Source: Rubrivivax gelatinosus
GTDB lineage: Bacteria > Pseudomonadota > Gammaproteobacteria > Burkholderiales > Burkholderiaceae_C
Direction of reading: 5' to 3'
Assembly (NCBI RefSeq): GCF_004340905.1
Contig: NZ_SLXD01000017.1
Span: 25,241 to 89,240 of the forward strand
Length of the DNA: 64,000 nt
The position numbers and the translations under genes are program-made. Shown here piece by piece: positions 17,708 through 31,184 of the stretch. Within the stretch, counting starts at the first letter, position 1; each line of letters begins with the position of its first letter. Below the pieces are notes generated by a model that worked only from the letters and a program-made list of their open reading frames with translations, ran no database searches and had not been told where the DNA came from.

Positions 17708-18751
17708 TCAAGAGGCCAGCGCCGTCGCCGCCGGCAGCGGCTCGACGCCCGGCAGCGCCGACAGCGCCTGGCGCCAGGTGGCGTCGGCGACGGCCGCGCG
17801 CAGCGCCGCCAAGGCGGGCGGCTCGGGGGCCTCGGCTGCCGCGGCGAGCAGCAGCCGGTCCTCGGCCAGCGGCCGGAACGCCAGGCCCTGCGCCGCGGCC
17901 GCGCTCTCGCAGCCGAAGGCCGCGTCGGCCAGACCCTGGGCGACGGCCGTGGCGGCAGCCTCGTGCGTGGGCTCCACGCGCGCCGGCACCGGCGGCGCGA
18001 AGCCGGCACGCCGGCACAGCCGGCGCCAGACGATCTCGGCCGACGAACCCGGCGGCCGTCCCGCCAGGCGCAGCCCGGCTTCGACGACCGCAGCCACGCC
18101 GCCGGGCAGCGCCTGCGCCGGCGCCATCAACCCCAGCGTGCGCCGCAAGGCCAGCAGCACGACGAACCCGCCGCCGGCCAGCGCCGCCAGCGGCGCGGCC
18201 AGCGCCGGTTCGGCCGCCGCGTCCTGCGGCAGCGCGAACGCCGCCACCGGGCTGCGGCCGCTGGCCAGCGCCGCCAGCGCGTCGGCGCTGCAACGCGGCT
18301 GCAGCGCCAGGTGCAGGCCGTGGCGCTCGATCGCCGCGTCGCGCAGCAGCGTGAGCGCCAGATCGGGCACGGCCGGCAGCTCCAGCACCAGGGCCTCGTC
18401 GCCGGCGGCGTACTCGAACAGGCGCTCCAGGTCGGCGCGCAGCGCGGCGATCTGCGGCGCGTGGCGCGCGCGCAGCAGGCGCTCGCGCGCCAGCAGCGCC
18501 TGGGCATGAGGCGTCAGCTGCGCCGGGTGGCCCTGGGTCCAGGTGACCAGCGGCCGGCCGAGTTCGGACTCCCAGCGCTTGAGCGCACCCCAGACGTGGC
18601 GGTAGGACGCACCCAGCGATGCCGCGGCGCGCTGGATCGAACCCGAGGCCTGCACCGCCGCCAGCAGGTCGAACAGCGGATGCGACAGCTCGCCACCTTG
18701 CTGGTGGCCGGTTTCCAGGCCGTGATGGAGGTGGACGCCGTGAGGACGCAT
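17708..18751 (-). CDS. ModE-type HTH regulator fused to a periplasmic-binding-like sensor domain
   Basis: 347 residues. Residues 20-105 are a LysR/ModE-type winged helix (LFDLLAAVQASGSIQRAAAS, LGASYRHVWGALKRWESELG). The rest (about 115-335) resembles the PBP-like domain found in one-component regulators that sense oxyanions or cofactors, with VLELPAVPDLALTLLRDAA and PTHEAAATAVAQGLADAAFG. It is a DNA-binding regulator of unknown effector; molybdate/tungstate is a guess from the HTH type, and no mod transporter is nearby. It converges on the TonB receptor gene, with the hairpin at 17535 between them. A possible AAGGTGG ribosome site precedes the ATG. Confidence 0.8.
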   Translation of the reverse strand: MRPHGVHLHHGLETGHQQGGELSHPLFDLLAAVQASGSIQRAAASLGASYRHVWGALKRWESELGRPLVTWTQGHPAQLTPHAQALLARERLLRARHAPQIAALRADLERLFEYAAGDEALVLELPAVPDLALTLLRDAAIERHGLHLALQPRCSADALAALASGRSPVAAFALPQDAAAEPALAAPLAALAGGGFVVLLALRRTLGLMAPAQALPGGVAAVVEAGLRLAGRPPGSSAEIVWRRLCRRAGFAPPVPARVEPTHEAAATAVAQGLADAAFGCESAAAAQGLAFRPLAEDRLLLAAAAEAPEPPALAALRAAVADATWRQALSALPGVEPLPAATALAS

Positions 18752-18813
18752 GGTGATCGGGCCACCTTAACCTGCGTCATGTCGGCCTCGTCTCACGTGG
18801 GGACGGGCGCCCC

Positions 18814-19691
18814 CTAGGTTGCCGGGCCCGGGCGCCGCGTCAGCGCGCCGAAACCACGCTGCGGGTCGTAACCCCAGCTCGCGAGCACGAAGCAGACGAC
18901 GAGCGTGCCGACGACGATCCAGGGCGAGACCCCGGCGTCCTGCCCGTAGAGCGCGAAACGCATCCATTCGACGGCGTGCGTGAACGGGTTGAAACGCGCG
19001 ATCTGCCAGACCCACTCGGCGCCCGATTCCTGCAGCTTCCACAGCGGGTACAGCGCGGTGGACATGAAGTACATCGGGAAGATGACGAAGTTCATCGTGC
19101 CGGCGAAGTTCTCGAGCTGGCGGATGTGCACCGACAGCAGCAGCCCCAGCGCGCCCAGCATCAGCGCCGAGCAGACGGCCGCCAGCAGCACCTGCGGCGT
19201 CTGCGGTCCGAACACCGGCAGCGCCGTGCCCAGCAACGCGGCGACGGCGACGAAGGCCGCCGCCTGCGCCAGCGACAGCACCGCGGTGGCCAGCAGCTTG
19301 GACAGCAGGATCCAGGAGCGCGGCAGCGGCGCGGTCAGCAGCAGCCGCATCAGCCCCATCTCGCGGTCGTAGACCATCGCCAGGCTGCTCTGCATGCCGT
19401 TGAACAGCAGCACCATGCCCACGAGCCCCGGTGCGATGTAGACGTCGTAGGGGATGTAGGTGTCGTAGGGCGGCGCGATGGCGACGCCGAAGACGTTGCG
19501 AAAACCCGCCGCGAACACCGCCAGCCACAGCAGCGGCCGCACCAGCGCCGACACCAGCCGGCCGTACTGGCGCGAGAACTTCAGCAGCTCGCGCATGACG
19601 ATCGCGCCCATGGCCTGCAGCGCGTGCGCCGCGCCGCGGCGGCGTTCGGGCAGCGCCTCGGCGGCCACGGGCGTGGTGGTCTGGCCGTCGT

Positions 19692-19695
<4 letters not shown>
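18814..19695 (-). CDS. ABC-2 type transporter permease, PedC-like
   Basis: 293 residues with six membrane helices and the ABC-2 architecture. The text YDVYIAPGLVGMVLLFNGMQ, YDREMGLMRLLLTAPLPRSW and RFNPFTHAVEWMRFALYG follows the permease subfamily seen with PQQ-dependent alcohol oxidation clusters (PedC-like). Its ATG overlaps the stop of the ATPase gene by four bases, so the two are translationally coupled and make one exporter. No PQQ dehydrogenase or pqq gene is in the window, so the substrate is open. Confidence 0.88.
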
Positions 19696-20414
<719 letters not shown>

Positions 20415-20551
20415 CGGCGGGCGGCCGACGCGGCGGCGGGGGGCAGGCGCTTGGAAGTCACGCCCCAGTCTGCGCGAAGCGGCGGGGCCGCCGCATCGGC
20501 GATTCCACCCACACGGCGCGCGGGCCGGGGCTCAGGTCTGGCGGCCGGCGA

Positions 20552-23050
<2,499 letters not shown>

Positions 23051-23272
23051 CGTGTTTCCGTCTCCGGCGCACGCCCAGGCCCGAGCCCGGTCCATGGCGC
23101 CGTGACCCCGATGCTAGGCCGCGACTGAGGCCGCGATGGTTCGAACAGCGCAACGAAACCGGGCCAGACGGTGCTGCCGCCCCTGCAGGCGCAGGGTCGT
23201 CCCCCGGGGCGGCCGCGTCCCGGCGCTTCTAGACTCGACGGCGCCGCGATCGGCGGCTTCGAGGAGCGACGC

Positions 23273-26200
23273 GTGACGAAGAGGCTCTGGCAGTTCTGGA
23301 TCGACCGTGGCGGCACCTTCACCGACGTCGTCGGCCGCGACCCGGCGGGGGCGCTGCACACGCTCAAGCTGCTGTCCGTGAACCCGGAGCACTACGAGGA
23401 CGCCGCCGTCGAGGGCATGCGCCGCCTGCTCGGCCTGGCGCCGGGACAGGCGATCACGCCGGAGCTCGTCGACTGCGTGAAGATGGGCACGACGGTGGCC
23501 ACCAACGCGCTGCTCGAACGCCAGGGCGAGCCGACGCTGCTGGTCACCACACGCGGCTTCCGCGACGCGCTGCGCATCGCGTGGCAGGCGCGGCCGCGGC
23601 TCTTCGACCGCCACATCGTGCTGCCCGAGCTGCTCTACGCGCGGGTCGTCGAAGCCGACGAACGTGTGCAGGACGACGGCAGCGTGCTGCAACCGCTGGA
23701 CGAGGCGGCGCTGGCCGCCGCGCTGGCCGAGGCGCGCGAAGCCGGGTTCAAGTCCTGCGCCATCGTCTTCCTGCACGGCTGGCGGCACACGGCGCACGAG
23801 GCCGCCGCGGCGCGGCTGGCGCACGAGGCCGGCTTCAGCCAGGTCAGCGCCTCGCACCAGACCAGCCCGCTGATGAAGTTCGTGCCGCGTGGCGACACGA
23901 CGGTTGTCGACGCCTACCTGTCGCCGATCCTGCGCCGCTACGTCGACCGTGTCGGCGCGCAGATGCCCGGCGTGCGGCTGCTGTTCATGCAGAGCTCGGG
24001 CGGGCTGACCGAGGCCACGCGTTTCCAGGGCAAGGACGCGATCCTGTCCGGCCCGGCCGGCGGCATCGTCGGCATGGTGCGCACCGCCGCGGCGGCCGGC
24101 CACCGCAAGCTGATCGGCTTCGACATGGGCGGCACCAGCACCGACGTCAGCCACTGGGCCGGTGACTTCGAGCGGGCTTTCGAGACCCAGGTCGCCGGCG
24201 TGCGCATGCGCGCGCCGATGATGAGCATCCACACCGTGGCCGCCGGCGGCGGCTCGATCCTGGCCTTCGACGGCGCCCGGTTGCGCGTCGGCCCGGAGAG
24301 CGCCGGCGCGCATCCGGGCCCGGCCTGCTACCGCCGCGGCGGCCCGCTGGCGACGACCGACGCCAACGTGCTGCTCGGGCGTGTGCAGCCGGCCTGGTTC
24401 CCGAAGGTCTTCGGCCCCGGCGCCGACGAGCCGCTGGACGCCGACGGCGTCGCCACGCGTTTCGCCACCCTGGCCGCCGAGGTCCAGGCCACGACCGGCC
24501 GGCCGACGACGCCCGAGGCGCTGGCCGAAGGTTTTCTCGCGATCGCGGTGCAGAACATGGCCAACGCGATCAAGCGCATCTCGGTGGCGCGTGGTTACGA
24601 CGTCACCGGCTACACGCTGCAGTGTTTCGGCGGTGCCGGCGGCCAGCACGCCTGCGCGGTGGCCGACGCGCTGGGCATGGGCCGCGTCTTCGTGCATCCG
24701 CTGGCCGGCGTGCTGTCGGCCTACGGCATGGGGCTGGCCGACCGCATCGTGATGCGCGAGGCCTCGCTGGAAGCGCCGCTGGACGCCGCCGGCCTGGCCG
24801 CGGCGCGTGCCCGGCTCGACGAACTGGCCGCGGTGGCGGCCGGCGAGCTGGCCTCGCAGGGCGTGGCGCGCGAGACCATCGACTGCCGCGAGCGCCTGCA
24901 CCTGCGGTACGCCGGCACCGACACCGCGCTCGAACTCGCCTGGAACAGCGACGCCGCGGCGCTGGCCGAGGCGTTCGAGGCCGCCTACCGCCGCCGCTTC
25001 GCGTTCACGATGCCCGGGCGCACGCTGGTCGTCGAGGCCGTCGGCGTCGAGGCGGTGGCCTCGGGCGAAGCCTTCGGCGTTGCCGACATCGCGGCCGAAC
25101 CGGCGCCGTTCACGCCCGAGCCGGCGGCGCACGTGCGCCTCTACCACGGGGATCACGGCGGCTGGCACGACGCGGCGCTGCACCAGCGCGAGACGCTCGC
25201 CGCCGGTGCGAGCATCGACGGCCCGGCGATCGTCGCCGAGCGCAACGCGACGACGGTTGTGGAACCTGGCTGGCGCGCGCGGGTGCGCCCGGACGCCTCG
25301 CTGGAGCTGGAGCGCATCGCGCCGCGTGCCGCCGCGCACGCCGTCGGCACCGACGCCGACCCGGTGCTGCTGGAGGTCTTCAACAACCTCTTCATGAGCA
25401 TCGCCGAGCAGATGGGCTCGCGGCTGCAGAACACCGCCTACTCGGTGAACATCAAGGAGCGGCTGGACTTCTCCTGCGCGCTGTTCGACGCCGAGGGCCG
25501 GCTGATCGCCAACGCGCCGCACATGCCGGTGCACCTGGGCTCGATGAGCGAGAGCATCGCCAGCGTCATCGTGCGCAACCCCGGGATGAAGCCGGGCGAC
25601 GTCTACGTGCTCAACGACCCGTACCACGGCGGCACGCACCTGCCCGACGTCACCGTCGTCACGCCGGTCTACCTGGCCGACGCGGATGCGAAGCCGGCGT
25701 TCTTCGTCGCCAGCCGCGGCCACCACGCCGACATCGGCGGCATCACGCCGGGCTCGATGCCGCCGTTCTCGAGCTCGATCGCCGAGGAAGGCGTGCTGCT
25801 GGACAACGTGCTGCTGGTCGAAGGCGGGCGGCTGCGCGAGGCCGGGATGCGCGCGCTGCTGACGTCCGGCGCGCACCCGGCGCGCAACCCCGAGCAGAAC
25901 CTCGCCGACCTGCGCGCGCAGATCGCCGCCAACGAGAAAGGCGTGCACGAGCTGCGTGCGATGGTCGCCCAGTACGGCCGCGAGACGGTGGCCGCCTACA
26001 TGGGCCATGTGCAGGACAACGCCGAGGAGTCGGTGCGCCGGGTCATCGGTGCCCTGAAGAACGGTGATTTCGAGCTCCCGCTGGACAACGGTGCCCTGAT
26101 CCGCGTGAAGGTCACCGTCGACACCGCGGCGCGTGAGGCGACGATCGACTTCAGCGGCACCAGCGAGCAGCTGGCGAACAACTTCAACGCCCCGAAGGCG

Positions 26201-26887
26201 GTGACGATGGCCGCGGTGCTCTACGTCTTCCGAACCCTGGTCGACGCCGACATCCCGCTCAACGCCGGCTGCCTGAAGCCGCTGAAGGTCATCGTGCCCG
26301 AGGGCTCGATGCTCAACCCGCGGCCGCCGGCGGCGGTGGTGGCGGGCAACGTCGAGACCTCGATGTGCGTCACCAACGCGCTCTACGGCGCGCTCGGCGT
26401 GATGGCCTCGGGGCCGTGCACGATGAGCAACTTCACCTTCGGCAACGAGCGCCACCAGTACTACGAGACGATCTCCGGCGGCTCGGGTGCCGGCCCGGGT
26501 TTCGACGGCACGGCGGTCGTGCAGACGCACATGACGAACTCGCGCCTGACCGACCCCGAGGTGCTGGAGCAGCGTTTCCCGGTGCTGCTGGAGAGCTACG
26601 CGCTGCGCGCCGGCTCGGGCGGCACCGGCCGCTGGCGCGGCGGCGACGGCGGCGTGCGCCGGGTGCGTTTCCTCGAGGCGATGACCGCGTCCATCCTCAG
26701 CAACGGCCGCGAGGTGCCGGCTTTCGGGCTGGCCGGCGGCCGGCCGGGCGCGCCGGGCGTGAACCGCGTCGAACGGGCCGACGGCCGTGTCGAGCCGCTG
26801 GGCCACATCGGCTCGGTGGTGATGGCGCCGGGCGACGTCTTCGTCGTCGAGACACCCGGCGGCGGCGGTTACGGCGAGCCGGTGTAG
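23273..26887 (+). CDS. 5-oxoprolinase, fused HyuA-HyuB type
   Basis: 1204 residues from GTG 23273, chosen for GAGGAG six bases upstream. The first 690 residues are hydantoinase A/oxoprolinase: RGGTFTDVVG near the N-terminus, FDMGGTSTDVSHW, AAGGGSILAFDG. The rest is hydantoinase B, starting near LLEVFNNLFMSIAEQMGS and ending in PGGGGYGEPV. The single-chain form is the eukaryotic-like ATP-dependent 5-oxoprolinase, which opens 5-oxo-L-proline to glutamate. A hydantoin or acetophenone-type substrate is possible but less likely for a fused chain. A pyroglutamyl peptidase is encoded 2.3 kb further on. The 3' end overlaps the converging PAP2 gene by 19 bases. Confidence 0.9.
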   Translation: MTKRLWQFWIDRGGTFTDVVGRDPAGALHTLKLLSVNPEHYEDAAVEGMRRLLGLAPGQAITPELVDCVKMGTTVATNALLERQGEPTLLVTTRGFRDALRIAWQARPRLFDRHIVLPELLYARVVEADERVQDDGSVLQPLDEAALAAALAEAREAGFKSCAIVFLHGWRHTAHEAAAARLAHEAGFSQVSASHQTSPLMKFVPRGDTTVVDAYLSPILRRYVDRVGAQMPGVRLLFMQSSGGLTEATRFQGKDAILSGPAGGIVGMVRTAAAAGHRKLIGFDMGGTSTDVSHWAGDFERAFETQVAGVRMRAPMMSIHTVAAGGGSILAFDGARLRVGPESAGAHPGPACYRRGGPLATTDANVLLGRVQPAWFPKVFGPGADEPLDADGVATRFATLAAEVQATTGRPTTPEALAEGFLAIAVQNMANAIKRISVARGYDVTGYTLQCFGGAGGQHACAVADALGMGRVFVHPLAGVLSAYGMGLADRIVMREASLEAPLDAAGLAAARARLDELAAVAAGELASQGVARETIDCRERLHLRYAGTDTALELAWNSDAAALAEAFEAAYRRRFAFTMPGRTLVVEAVGVEAVASGEAFGVADIAAEPAPFTPEPAAHVRLYHGDHGGWHDAALHQRETLAAGASIDGPAIVAERNATTVVEPGWRARVRPDASLELERIAPRAAAHAVGTDADPVLLEVFNNLFMSIAEQMGSRLQNTAYSVNIKERLDFSCALFDAEGRLIANAPHMPVHLGSMSESIASVIVRNPGMKPGDVYVLNDPYHGGTHLPDVTVVTPVYLADADAKPAFFVASRGHHADIGGITPGSMPPFSSSIAEEGVLLDNVLLVEGGRLREAGMRALLTSGAHPARNPEQNLADLRAQIAANEKGVHELRAMVAQYGRETVAAYMGHVQDNAEESVRRVIGALKNGDFELPLDNGALIRVKVTVDTAAREATIDFSGTSEQLANNFNAPKAVTMAAVLYVFRTLVDADIPLNAGCLKPLKVIVPEGSMLNPRPPAAVVAGNVETSMCVTNALYGALGVMASGPCTMSNFTFGNERHQYYETISGGSGAGPGFDGTAVVQTHMTNSRLTDPEVLEQRFPVLLESYALRAGSGGTGRWRGGDGGVRRVRFLEAMTASILSNGREVPAFGLAGGRPGAPGVNRVERADGRVEPLGHIGSVVMAPGDVFVVETPGGGGYGEPV

Positions 26888-27546
26888 GCCGGCTGCGGCA
26901 ACGCCCGCGGGGCGGTGACGGTGGCCGCCAGCCAGCACACCCAGGCCGCCCAGAGCACGTGGCTGAGGTAGTGCGCGCCGCGCGCCATCTGCGCGGCGCC
27001 GAGCAGCGCCGTGAGCAGCAGCGTCGCCGCCAGCCAGCGGCGCGCGCCGCGCGGATGGCGCCCGCGCAGCGCGAACCAGCCGGTGAAGAAGGCCGCCGCG
27101 GCGGTGGCGTGGCCCGACGGGAAGCAGTGGCCCGGGCCGCCGTCGGCGACGCCCCAGCGCCAGTGCGACACGTAGGAGGCGTTGCCGCCGAACTCGGCCA
27201 GCGACCAGGGGCAGCTGGTCGCGCTGCCGCTCTTGAGCAGCGGCACGACGGCGAAGACGGCGAGCGTGACGAGCAGCCAGCGCAGCCGCTCGGTGCGGGT
27301 CAGCGCACAGCCGAGCAGCGGCCGCACGACGTTGAGCGCGAGCAGCACGACGATCACCCAGGCCAGCGCGCGCCCGCCCTGGTGCAGCACGGTGCTCGTC
27401 AGCCAGTGCGAGCGCCAGACGAAACCCTCGGGCCCGCCGAGCAGGCGCTGCAGCGGCAGGTCCAGCCCGCTGGCGTCCCAGGCGAGAACGGGCAGCAGCG
27501 CGGCCAGCACGACGCCGAGCTCGCGTCGCAGCAGGGCGGCGGCCAT
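26869..27546 (-). CDS. PAP2-family membrane phosphatase
   Basis: 225 residues, five or six membrane helices. The PAP2 signatures are present: KSGSATSCPWSL (motif 1 region), CFPSGHATAAAAF (motif 2) and RGAHYLSHVLWAAW (motif 3, with the catalytic His). Such enzymes remove phosphate from undecaprenyl diphosphate, lipid A or phospholipids at the outer face of the inner membrane. It follows the phosphoethanolamine transferase gene with a four-base ATGA overlap, so lipid A 1- or 4'-phosphate chemistry is the favoured idea. The exact substrate is not determined. Confidence 0.9.
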   Translation of the reverse strand: MAAALLRRELGVVLAALLPVLAWDASGLDLPLQRLLGGPEGFVWRSHWLTSTVLHQGGRALAWVIVVLLALNVVRPLLGCALTRTERLRWLLVTLAVFAVVPLLKSGSATSCPWSLAEFGGNASYVSHWRWGVADGGPGHCFPSGHATAAAAFFTGWFALRGRHPRGARRWLAATLLLTALLGAAQMARGAHYLSHVLWAAWVCWLAATVTAPRALPQPAYTGSP

Positions 27547-29189
27547 CAGGGCGTGGTGTCCCGGCGGCAGCCGTGGCTGGGATCCATCGCCGGCTCGTAC
27601 AGCGCCGTCTGCACGTCCAGCAGGCCCAGCATCAGATGGAACAGGTTGTCGTGGCTGGCCGGCTGGGCGGCGCGGCGGCCCAGGCAGGCGGTGTCCAGCG
27701 AGCCGCCGGCGCTCGACCAGACGAGCATCGGCACCTTCTTCTGCTCCTGCGGTGCGATCGGCCAGGGCAGGCCGTGCAGGTAGAAGTTGTTCTCGCCCAG
27801 CGACTCGCCGTGGTCGGAGACGTAGACCATCGTCGCGTCGACGCGGTCGGCGTGCGCCTGCAGCGTGCGCACCAGCGTCGCCAGCAGGTGGTCGGTGTAG
27901 AGCAGGGCGTTGTCGTAGGCGTTGACGATCTCGTCGCGCGAGCAGTTGCGCAGGTCCTCGTCGCGGCAGGCGGGTTTGAAACGTTCGAACTGCGGCGGGT
28001 AGCGGCGGAAGTAGGCCGGGCCGTGGTTGCCCAGCTGGTGCAGCACCAGCATCTGGCGGCCCTTCACGCCGGCCAGCCAGTCGTCCAGGCCGGCGAGCAG
28101 GGCCTCGTCCAGGCAGCGGCCGTCGGGACACAGCGCGGCAGGTGCCACCGCAGCCGCAGTCTCCGAGGGCACGCCGTCGCAGACACCCTTGCAGCCGGCC
28201 TGGTTGTCGCGCCAGCGCACGCCGACGCCGGCGCGCGCCAGCAGGTTCAGCAGCGACTCGCTGCCGCGGATCGCACGCTCGTCGTAATGGCGCCGGCCCA
28301 GCGCCGAGAACATGCAGGGCACCGAGACCTCGGTGTTGGTGCCGCAGCTGGTCACGTCGCCGAAGGTGACGACCGGCAGCGTGGCCAGCTCCGGCATGGT
28401 CTGGCGCGTGTAGCCGTCCAGGCCCCAGTTGGCCGCGCGTGCGGTCTCGCCGACGACGAAGACGACCACGCGTGCCCGGCCGCCGTCTTGCCAGCTCTGG
28501 CCGGGCCGGGCGTCGGTGCCGATCGGCGTCTTCGGCCCGCTGGCGCGCGCCTCGCGGCCGAAGACGCTGGCCAGCGACCACAGGTAGTTGGCCGGTGTCA
28601 CCAGGTAGCGCAGCTCCTTGTGGTTGCGCATCAGCGAGGCCAGCGGCTGGTACTGCGCGACGACGGTGCCCACCAGCAGCGCCGCGGCGACGCCGACCGA
28701 GGCGATGCGCAGGCCCAGCGCCGAGACCCAGCCGCCGCGGCGCACCAGACGCACCCGCCAGAGCAGCAGCATCGGCAGCCCGGCCAGCAGCAGCAGGTCG
28801 GGCACGAGCGAGGGCGTGAAGAGTTCGCTGGCCTCGGCGAGGTCGGTGCGCAGCACGTTGCGCAGCATCGACGGGTCGAGGTAGAGGCCCAGCCGGTTCA
28901 TGTAGTGCGCGGCAAAGGCGGTGGCGACGAACATCAGCGCCAGCAGCGGCTTGACGGTGACGCGGGTGGCGAACGGCGCCAGCAGCAGGAAGTGCAGCGC
29001 CACCAGTGCCAGGCCGAGCGCGAGCGTGAACCCCAGGCTGCTGCCCGGGTGGCCGGCCAGCGCGCCGGCGAAGAAACGCTGGTTGACGGCCAGCGCCCAG
29101 AAGACGCTGGCGCCCAGCAGCAGGGTCTCGACGCGGGCGTTTATCGTCCAGCGTGGCGGGTCGGTGTCGGCGGTGTTCACGGCCGGCAC
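27546..29189 (-). CDS. Phosphoethanolamine transferase, EptA-like
   Basis: 547 residues: five membrane helices in the first 165 residues, then a periplasmic alkaline-phosphatase-fold domain. Catalytic markers are VVFVVGETARAANW, the nucleophile Thr in TSCGTNTEVSVPCMFS, the metal-binding YVSDHGESLGENN and LHQLGNHGPAY. It moves phosphoethanolamine from phosphatidylethanolamine to lipid A or other lipopolysaccharide sites, lowering surface negative charge; MCR colistin-resistance enzymes are relatives. The start is GTG 29189; a nearby in-frame GTG nine bases on is possible. It is coupled to the PAP2 gene and divergent from pcp over only 34 bases. Confidence 0.92.
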   Translation of the reverse strand: MPAVNTADTDPPRWTINARVETLLLGASVFWALAVNQRFFAGALAGHPGSSLGFTLALGLALVALHFLLLAPFATRVTVKPLLALMFVATAFAAHYMNRLGLYLDPSMLRNVLRTDLAEASELFTPSLVPDLLLLAGLPMLLLWRVRLVRRGGWVSALGLRIASVGVAAALLVGTVVAQYQPLASLMRNHKELRYLVTPANYLWSLASVFGREARASGPKTPIGTDARPGQSWQDGGRARVVVFVVGETARAANWGLDGYTRQTMPELATLPVVTFGDVTSCGTNTEVSVPCMFSALGRRHYDERAIRGSESLLNLLARAGVGVRWRDNQAGCKGVCDGVPSETAAAVAPAALCPDGRCLDEALLAGLDDWLAGVKGRQMLVLHQLGNHGPAYFRRYPPQFERFKPACRDEDLRNCSRDEIVNAYDNALLYTDHLLATLVRTLQAHADRVDATMVYVSDHGESLGENNFYLHGLPWPIAPQEQKKVPMLVWSSAGGSLDTACLGRRAAQPASHDNLFHLMLGLLDVQTALYEPAMDPSHGCRRDTTP

Positions 29190-29223
29190 TGTCTGGCTCG
29201 CGACTTAAAGTGACATTAATCCG

Positions 29224-29877
29224 ATGACCGATAGCCTCCCGACCCTGCTGCTGACCGGCTTCGAGCCCTTCGGCGGCGAAGAGATCAACCCGTCGTGGGA
29301 GGTCTGCGCGGCGCTGGACGGCCACCCGATCGGCGGCGCGCGTGTCGCCGCGCAGCGCCTGCCCTGCGCCTTCGGCGCGGCGCTGCAGGCGCTGGACGAG
29401 GCGCTGGCGCGGCATTCGCCGGCGCTGGTGCTGTGCCTGGGCCAGGCCGCGGGCCGTGCCGACTTCAGCGTCGAGCGCGTGGCGATCAACGTCGACGACG
29501 CGCGCATTCCCGACAACCTCGGCGCCTGCCCGGTCGACCAGCCGGTGCTCGCAGGCGGCCCGGCGGCCTACTTCGCGACGCTGCCGGTCAAGGCGATGGT
29601 CGCGGCGCTGCACGCCGCCGGCCTGCCGGCCTCGGTGTCGCAGACCGCTGGCACCTACGTCTGCAACCACGTCTTCTACGGCCTGATGCACCGGCTGGCG
29701 GCGCGGCCGGGCGTGCGCGGCGGTTTCATGCACCTGCCGCTGCTGCCGGCGCAGGCGGCGCGCCGGCCCGGGCCCAGCCTGCCGCTGGCGACCCAGGTCG
29801 AGGGCGTGCGCGTGGCGCTGGCCGCCGCGCTGGCCACGGCGCAGGACCTGCGCGCGGCCGGCGGCGCCGAGTGCTGA
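29224..29877 (+). CDS. pcp: Pyroglutamyl-peptidase I
   Basis: Cytoplasmic cysteine peptidase of 217 residues that removes N-terminal pyroglutamate from peptides. Family marks: LLTGFEPFGGEEINPSW at the N-terminus, catalytic Glu in FSVERVAINVDDARIPDN, catalytic Cys in AGTYVCNHVFYGLMH and His in RGGFMHLPLLP. Its product, 5-oxoproline, is the substrate of the 5-oxoprolinase encoded at 23273-26887. Its stop directly abuts the stop of converging tolA, leaving no intergenic base. Confidence 0.95.
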   Translation: MTDSLPTLLLTGFEPFGGEEINPSWEVCAALDGHPIGGARVAAQRLPCAFGAALQALDEALARHSPALVLCLGQAAGRADFSVERVAINVDDARIPDNLGACPVDQPVLAGGPAAYFATLPVKAMVAALHAAGLPASVSQTAGTYVCNHVFYGLMHRLAARPGVRGGFMHLPLLPAQAARRPGPSLPLATQVEGVRVALAAALATAQDLRAAGGAEC

Positions 29878-30738
29878 TCAGTCGTGGGGCCGCGCGGTGA
29901 CGACGATCACCGGCGGCACGCGGCCGTCGACGTCGCGCGGCAGCGTGCCGATGCGGTCGATCGCACGCAGCACCGCCTCGTCCCAGGACGGCACGCCGCT
30001 GGACTTGACCAGGCGGCGCGCGATGACGGTGCCGGTCGGGCCGGCACGCACCTCGACCTCGGCCTGCGGGTTGCCGGCCACCGACTCGCTGAAGATCGTG
30101 TTGTCCTTGATCAGCCGGCGCAGCTTGCCGCCGTAGGACGCCGACGGCCCGGCGTCGCGCGCGGCCGTGCCGGTGGACGTCGGCGAGCCGGTGCCGGTGC
30201 CGCCGAGCGAGTTCTGCATGCGCTTCAGCTGATCCTCGCGCAGCTTGGCCAGGCGCTGAGCCTCGGCCTTCTGGGCGGCGAGCTTCTGCTGCTCGGCCTT
30301 CTTCTTCTCGTCGGCCTCGGCCTTGGCCTTCTTCTCGGCCTCGGCCTTCTCGCGCGCCTTCTGCTCGTCGGCCTTCTTCTGCGCCGCCTGCTTCTCGGCG
30401 AGCTCGCGCTTCTCGCGCTCCTCTTCCTTCTTGCGGCGTTCGGCGCGTTCGGTGGCGATCTGGGCGTCGCGGTCGGGCGCGGCCTGCGGCGGCGCCGGCT
30501 TCGGCTCGGGGGCGGGCTTGGGTTCGGGCTCCGGGGGCGGCGGCTCGGGTGCCGGCGGTGGCGCGGCGAACTCCGGCACCGCGGCCCAGAGCTCGGCGCT
30601 GATGGTCTCGGGCTCGGCCGAATGCCAGTCGACCGCGACCGTCAGGCCGACGATCAGCAGCGCGTGAACGAGCAGCGCCAGCCCGGCGCCGGGCACGAGG
30701 CTGTCGGGCGGGCGGGGCTGCAGCGCGTCGTGCGCCAC
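29878..30738 (-). CDS. tolA: TolA, envelope-spanning protein of the Tol system
   Basis: 286 residues. One membrane helix (about 18-38, LALLVHALLIVGLTV), a Pro/Glu/Lys-rich linker, a long Lys/Ala/Glu helix (about 95-200) spanning the periplasm, and a C-terminal TonB/TolA-like domain (FSESVAGNPQAEVEVRAGPT, SSGVPSWDEAVLRAIDR). It moves proton-motive energy from TolQR to outer-membrane partners during cell constriction. It follows tolR by four bases. The usual tolB and pal genes do not follow; a converging gene ends right against it. Confidence 0.95.
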   Translation of the reverse strand: MAHDALQPRPPDSLVPGAGLALLVHALLIVGLTVAVDWHSAEPETISAELWAAVPEFAAPPPAPEPPPPEPEPKPAPEPKPAPPQAAPDRDAQIATERAERRKKEEEREKRELAEKQAAQKKADEQKAREKAEAEKKAKAEADEKKKAEQQKLAAQKAEAQRLAKLREDQLKRMQNSLGGTGTGSPTSTGTAARDAGPSASYGGKLRRLIKDNTIFSESVAGNPQAEVEVRAGPTGTVIARRLVKSSGVPSWDEAVLRAIDRIGTLPRDVDGRVPPVIVVTARPHD

Positions 30739-30742
30739 GGGT

Positions 30743-31183
<441 letters not shown>

Positions 31184-31184
31184 C

